A DNA stretch of 34,416 nt from Capsaspora owczarzaki ATCC 30864 (Eukaryota > Opisthokonta > Filasterea): positions 322,252 to 356,667 of the forward strand of contig NW_011887293.1 in NCBI RefSeq assembly GCF_000151315.2, in the 5' to 3' direction. Shown here piece after piece: positions 30,924 through 34,416 of this stretch. Numbering within the stretch: position 1 is the stretch's first letter; every line of letters begins with the position of its first letter. Under the pieces are notes generated by a model, which was not told the origin of the DNA, did no database searches, and was given only the letters and a program-made list of their open reading frames with translations. The position numbers were made by a program, and so were the translations under genes.

Positions 30924-33900
30924 ATGCCTGGCGTCAAGAGAACCGCTGCTGGTCGCCCACGCCGCAGCACTCGCAATACTACTGCTGCTGCTGCTGCTTC
31001 TAATGCTTCTTTTGATGCTGCTGCTGCTGCGAGTGATGATGCAGAAGGCGAGGTGATCTCCGTCTCGAGCTCGTCCGCGGCGGGATCGTCGGAGGTTGTC
31101 TCGGCTGCTGACGAGGACGAGGACGACCACGCAACCCGCCCGAAGCGCGCGCGTCGTGTCGCTGCTGCTCGTGGCAGTACAAGTACGATTGGCGACAGTC
31201 CGGTTGCCACCCGTCAACCAGCTCTCGCACCTGCAGCTGCAGCGGCGGCGGCTGCAGCAATCGCCACAAGGCGAGTCCCAGCACCGCGCACAGCGAAACC
31301 AATCCCTGCGTCACTCCTCGTTGACGACGAGTCGAACAGCGACGAAGATGACTTTATGCCTTCGTCAGCCTCAGGCTCGCAAGCTTCCCAGCCAACCCCG
31401 ATGCGCGGTATGGCATCCTCATCGCCGGGTGTGACTCCCGCTCGCCGTTTCGCACACAAGTCTACCGATGTCCTGAATGCGGATGTCAACAATCAAGCCA
31501 TGCATGTGGATGATGATGATGATGATGATGACGATGATTGGAGCGCTCTCGCATCTCCGATTCAAGGCGCTAAATTGGCACGTCCGACTCGCGCACGTCG
31601 CGCGACACGCAACTCCAACTCCAACTCCACCCCCGCTCGGAAAAGGTTTGGCCGTGCTGTTTCGAGCGACAGTGATGATGGGTCCTTCCACCAACAGTGA
31701 TGCTGTGGAGTCCATCAGCTCAGACACGGCCAGCTCCATGAGTGATGGCAGTGAATCGGACGTTGAGGAGGAAACAGAGGACTTGCTCGAGGATGATTCG
31801 ACAACCACCGCCTCCACCACCGCACCAACCCCGCCGACACCTGCGACGCCGAGTCCGACAGCTGCGACTCTGAATCGACGTCGGCAGCCTCGTGGCCGAG
31901 GTGGCCGTGCGGCCGGTGTCTCGAGCACCGATCTGCATCCTGTCGACCCGAACACCAACGAAGTTGTCGACACACATCTATCCGTCCTCGAAAAGCGGTA
32001 CCGTAGATTCCTTGATAATGTAAGGTCAAAGTGGAGATGTTGTTTTGGAGTGAGGAGGAGGGAGGGGGCGTTGCTCTTTTTTTTTTTTTTTTTTGTTTGT
32101 TTGGTTTTTTTTTTTCTCGGGCGCTCATCCCTTCTTACTTGCCTTTTGGTTCGGTCGCTAGCGCCATGAGAGAATCTACCTCGTCCATCCCGAACTGCGA
32201 ACGGTTTGGACGGATTTGGACGCGCGAATTGCCAAGCGCGCTGCGTTGGTTCCGGAAGCGGCAGTGGTCGCGCCAGCCGACAAGGACGGGCCCGCTGGAC
32301 CTCCGCGCATGGCTGCTCCGCCCACCCTCTTGTTGCGCCTCCTGCCCTTCCAGGAGGAGAGTCTTGCCTGGCTTCTGGCTCAAGAGGCGTCGGATTTGAA
32401 AGGCGGCATTCTTGCAGACGAAATGGGTATGGGCAAGACCATCCAAATCATCTCCATGCTGCTCGCCAGCGACAAGCACCCCGGCCACCCCACGCTTATT
32501 ATTACGCCGACTGTGGCCATGTTGCAATGGCTGTCTGAGCTCACCAAGCACACTGCACCCGGCACTCTGGCGGTGCACGTGCACCACAAAAAGACGGGCC
32601 GGGTCACTGATGCTGCCGACCTTGCGCGGTTTGATGTGGTGCTGACGACGTACGCGCTCCTGGAAGGGGATTTCCGTCGCTCCACCTACGGCTCTGTTCG
32701 GAAGGCTGGCAAGGTGATTGAGCCGTCCGTCCTGCAAAATGTCGAGTGGCATCGCGTGGTGCTGGACGAAGCGCATTGCATCAAAGACCGCTCCTGTAGC
32801 ACCTCGCGTGCCGCGTTTGCCTTAAAGTCCACCGTTCGCTGGTCGCTGACGGGCACTCCCCTTCAAAACCGGGTTGGCGAGCTGTACTCGCTCATTCGCT
32901 TCATGCGTCTCGATCCCTTCTCCTACTACTTTTGCACACAATGCTCCTGCAAGTCCCTCAACTGGAGCTTTGCAGGCCAGAGGTCTTGCACAGATTGCGG
33001 CCACCGTCCCATGGAGTGAGTAGAAGAACTGTGGTTTGTAACTTTGGAGAAATTATCCGTGTGTGTGTGCTGTGCTTGGAAGTGCCTGATTCTCACCTCT
33101 TTCTGGTTGCCTTTTTTCCCTCCACTTTTGGGGTTGCACTCTGTCTGACAGTCATTTCTGCTGGTGGAACTCGGAAGTCCTCAAGCCAATTCAGCGTTAT
33201 GGCGGGTTTGGTCCTGGCCGGGTTGCCTTTGAGCAGCTCGGGCGACTCATGAACCTGTGCATGCTGCGCCGCACCAAGCTTGAACGAGCTGCAGATCTCG
33301 GCTTGCCGCCTCGAATTGTCGTGACACGCCGAGACATGTTTAACGAGGAGGAGGAAGACTTTTACCAAAGCCTGTACAAGGAATCCAAGACGCGCTTCCA
33401 GACTTATGTCGATGCTGGCACAGTGTATGAATACGCGAAAAGCTTGTGTGAAGCAAGCGTTGGTGGTGGGGAGGAAGGGGGGTCGGCTCAATGATTTTTT
33501 TATTTCATTCTGCGTTTCTTCTCCCGCAGGCTTTCAAACTATGCGCATGTGTTTGAGCTACTGACCAAAATGAGGTGGGTTTCATTGTTATGCATTGTGA
33601 TGGGTTGTCGAGCCCGAAATCTCACTCCACTAACATTGTCGTTGTTTTGGTTATTTGTTTGTTATTTCACAAATATGCCAGACAAGCGGCCAACCACCCC
33701 TACCTCGTCAAGCTCAACATGGCACCATCCGCAACCACTGCAGCAGATTCCATGCAAGTGTTGGTTTGCGGAATTTGTCACGAAGAAGCGGAAGATGCCA
33801 TTGTTGCCGCATCCTGTCGGCACGTCTTTTGCCGGGAAGATATGCACCTGTATCTGTCCTCCAGCGGTGTCGACAAGCCTCAGTGTCCCGTTTGCTTCCG

Positions 33901-34416
33901 CCCCTTGACGGTGGACATGAACCAGCCGACATTTGAACCCCCAAACCCGACTGGTGGCACTGCAGCAAGGAAGAAACCCTCCATCATCAACCGCATGGTG
34001 TTGGACCGTTGGCGCAGCAGCACCAAGATCGAGGCTCTCTTGGAGGAGCTGTATCGGCTTCGCGCCGATGACAAGAGCATCAAGGTAGTTCAAGTTGGAC
34101 TTGTGCTTTTTTTTTTTTGTTTGCTTGTTTGTTTTCTCTCTCACTCACGTCGTGCGCGCACACGCACACGCACACTCCGTTGCAGAGTATCGTATTTTCA
34201 CAGTATGTGAACTTTCTCGACCTTGTGGAATGGAGATTGCTCAAGGGTGGCATTCGTTGCGTGAAACTGGATGGCCGCATGTCGCCGGAGCAACGAGATA
34301 ACGTCATCAAGGCCTTCTCGACAAACCCGCAAATCACTGTTTTCCTCGTTTCACTCAAGGTAAACCCCGCCGAGTGATTGTTGTGGTGTTTTTCTCTCGG
34401 CTTTTTGTAGTCTGTT
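30924..34416 (+). CDS. RAD16-like SNF2 ATPase with RING finger (3' end beyond window)
   Basis: Exons 30924-31645, 31698-32019, 32162-33015, 33152-33424, 33530-33574, 33682-34084 and 34186-34359 give 931 codons in one frame. A donor at 34360 leads out of the window. The first 350 residues are low complexity, acidic and basic (KRARR, Asp run). [16 protein letters not shown] opens the Rad16-type region, followed by SNF2 motifs [22 protein letters not shown] (Walker A), DEAH and [10 protein letters not shown]. The Rad16-specific [18 protein letters not shown] zinc motif comes next, then [19 protein letters not shown] and [24 protein letters not shown]3HC4 RING (CGICHE...CPVC) sits between the two ATPase lobes. 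[18 protein letters not shown] and VFLVSLK begin the helicase C lobe. Rad16 with Rad7 remodels chromatin and ubiquitylates during global-genome repair. The 52-nt intron 31646-31697 is tentative. Confidence 0.92.

Noticed and set aside
1-34416. Operon, CRISPR, insertion sequences, prokaryotic attachment sites
   Set aside because: The window is eukaryotic, with spliced genes and no such structures. No transposase, reverse transcriptase or virus-like frame was recognised.

Overview
This is a nuclear window from a unicellular relative of animals (Holozoa). The main reason is a complete integrin beta gene and a complete integrin alpha gene lying head to head. Both end in animal-type cytoplasmic tails: NPxF plus NPxY in beta, and K-x-GFF-x-R in alpha. 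Genes with GT-AG introns of about 50-130 nt (a few of 200-700), GC-rich exons and long A/T homopolymers between them fit a filasterean such as Capsaspora owczarzaki. The species itself is an inference from gene content.

Layout. 1-4443: about 4.4 kb of A-rich, simple-repeat DNA with no convincing gene. 4444-7814 (+): three-exon gene for a 990-residue 2-oxoglutarate dehydrogenase E1-like protein with a signal peptide, a C-terminal membrane anchor and several catalytic histidines replaced. 8165-12203 (-): integrin beta, three exons, 1064 residues. 12204-13571: shared upstream region. 13572-19233 (+): integrin alpha, three exons, 1677 residues, with a hemopexin-like stretch inside its beta-propeller and a leg of DUF11-like repeats. 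19550-24361 (+): 1603-residue, low-complexity-rich DOT1-like methyltransferase. 24529-26930 (-): ten-exon, 512-residue SET-domain protein of the SETD3/LSMT type that begins with a signal peptide. 27152-30257 or further (-): RAD7-like leucine-rich-repeat repair protein with an N-terminal PHD finger. 30258-30923: shared upstream region with a perfect 15-bp inverted repeat. 30924 to the window end (+): RAD16-like SNF2 ATPase with a RING finger, cut by the window edge.

How the genes work together. Two head-to-head pairs each encode partners of one complex: integrin beta/alpha for adhesion, and RAD7/RAD16 for global-genome nucleotide excision repair. Each pair could be co-expressed from one bidirectional promoter region. 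The DOT1-like gene, the SET gene and the RAD7/RAD16 pair form a run of chromatin and repair families, although the SET protein appears to enter the secretory pathway. The E1-like gene converges on integrin beta and also encodes a cell-surface-type protein.

Exon boundaries were read by eye from splice signals and reading phase. For the E1-like, integrin beta, integrin alpha and SET genes, all exon phases close into one continuous frame. RAD7 has an unresolved frame change near 28785-28875. RAD16 needs either a 52-nt intron or a frame change near 31646-31697.
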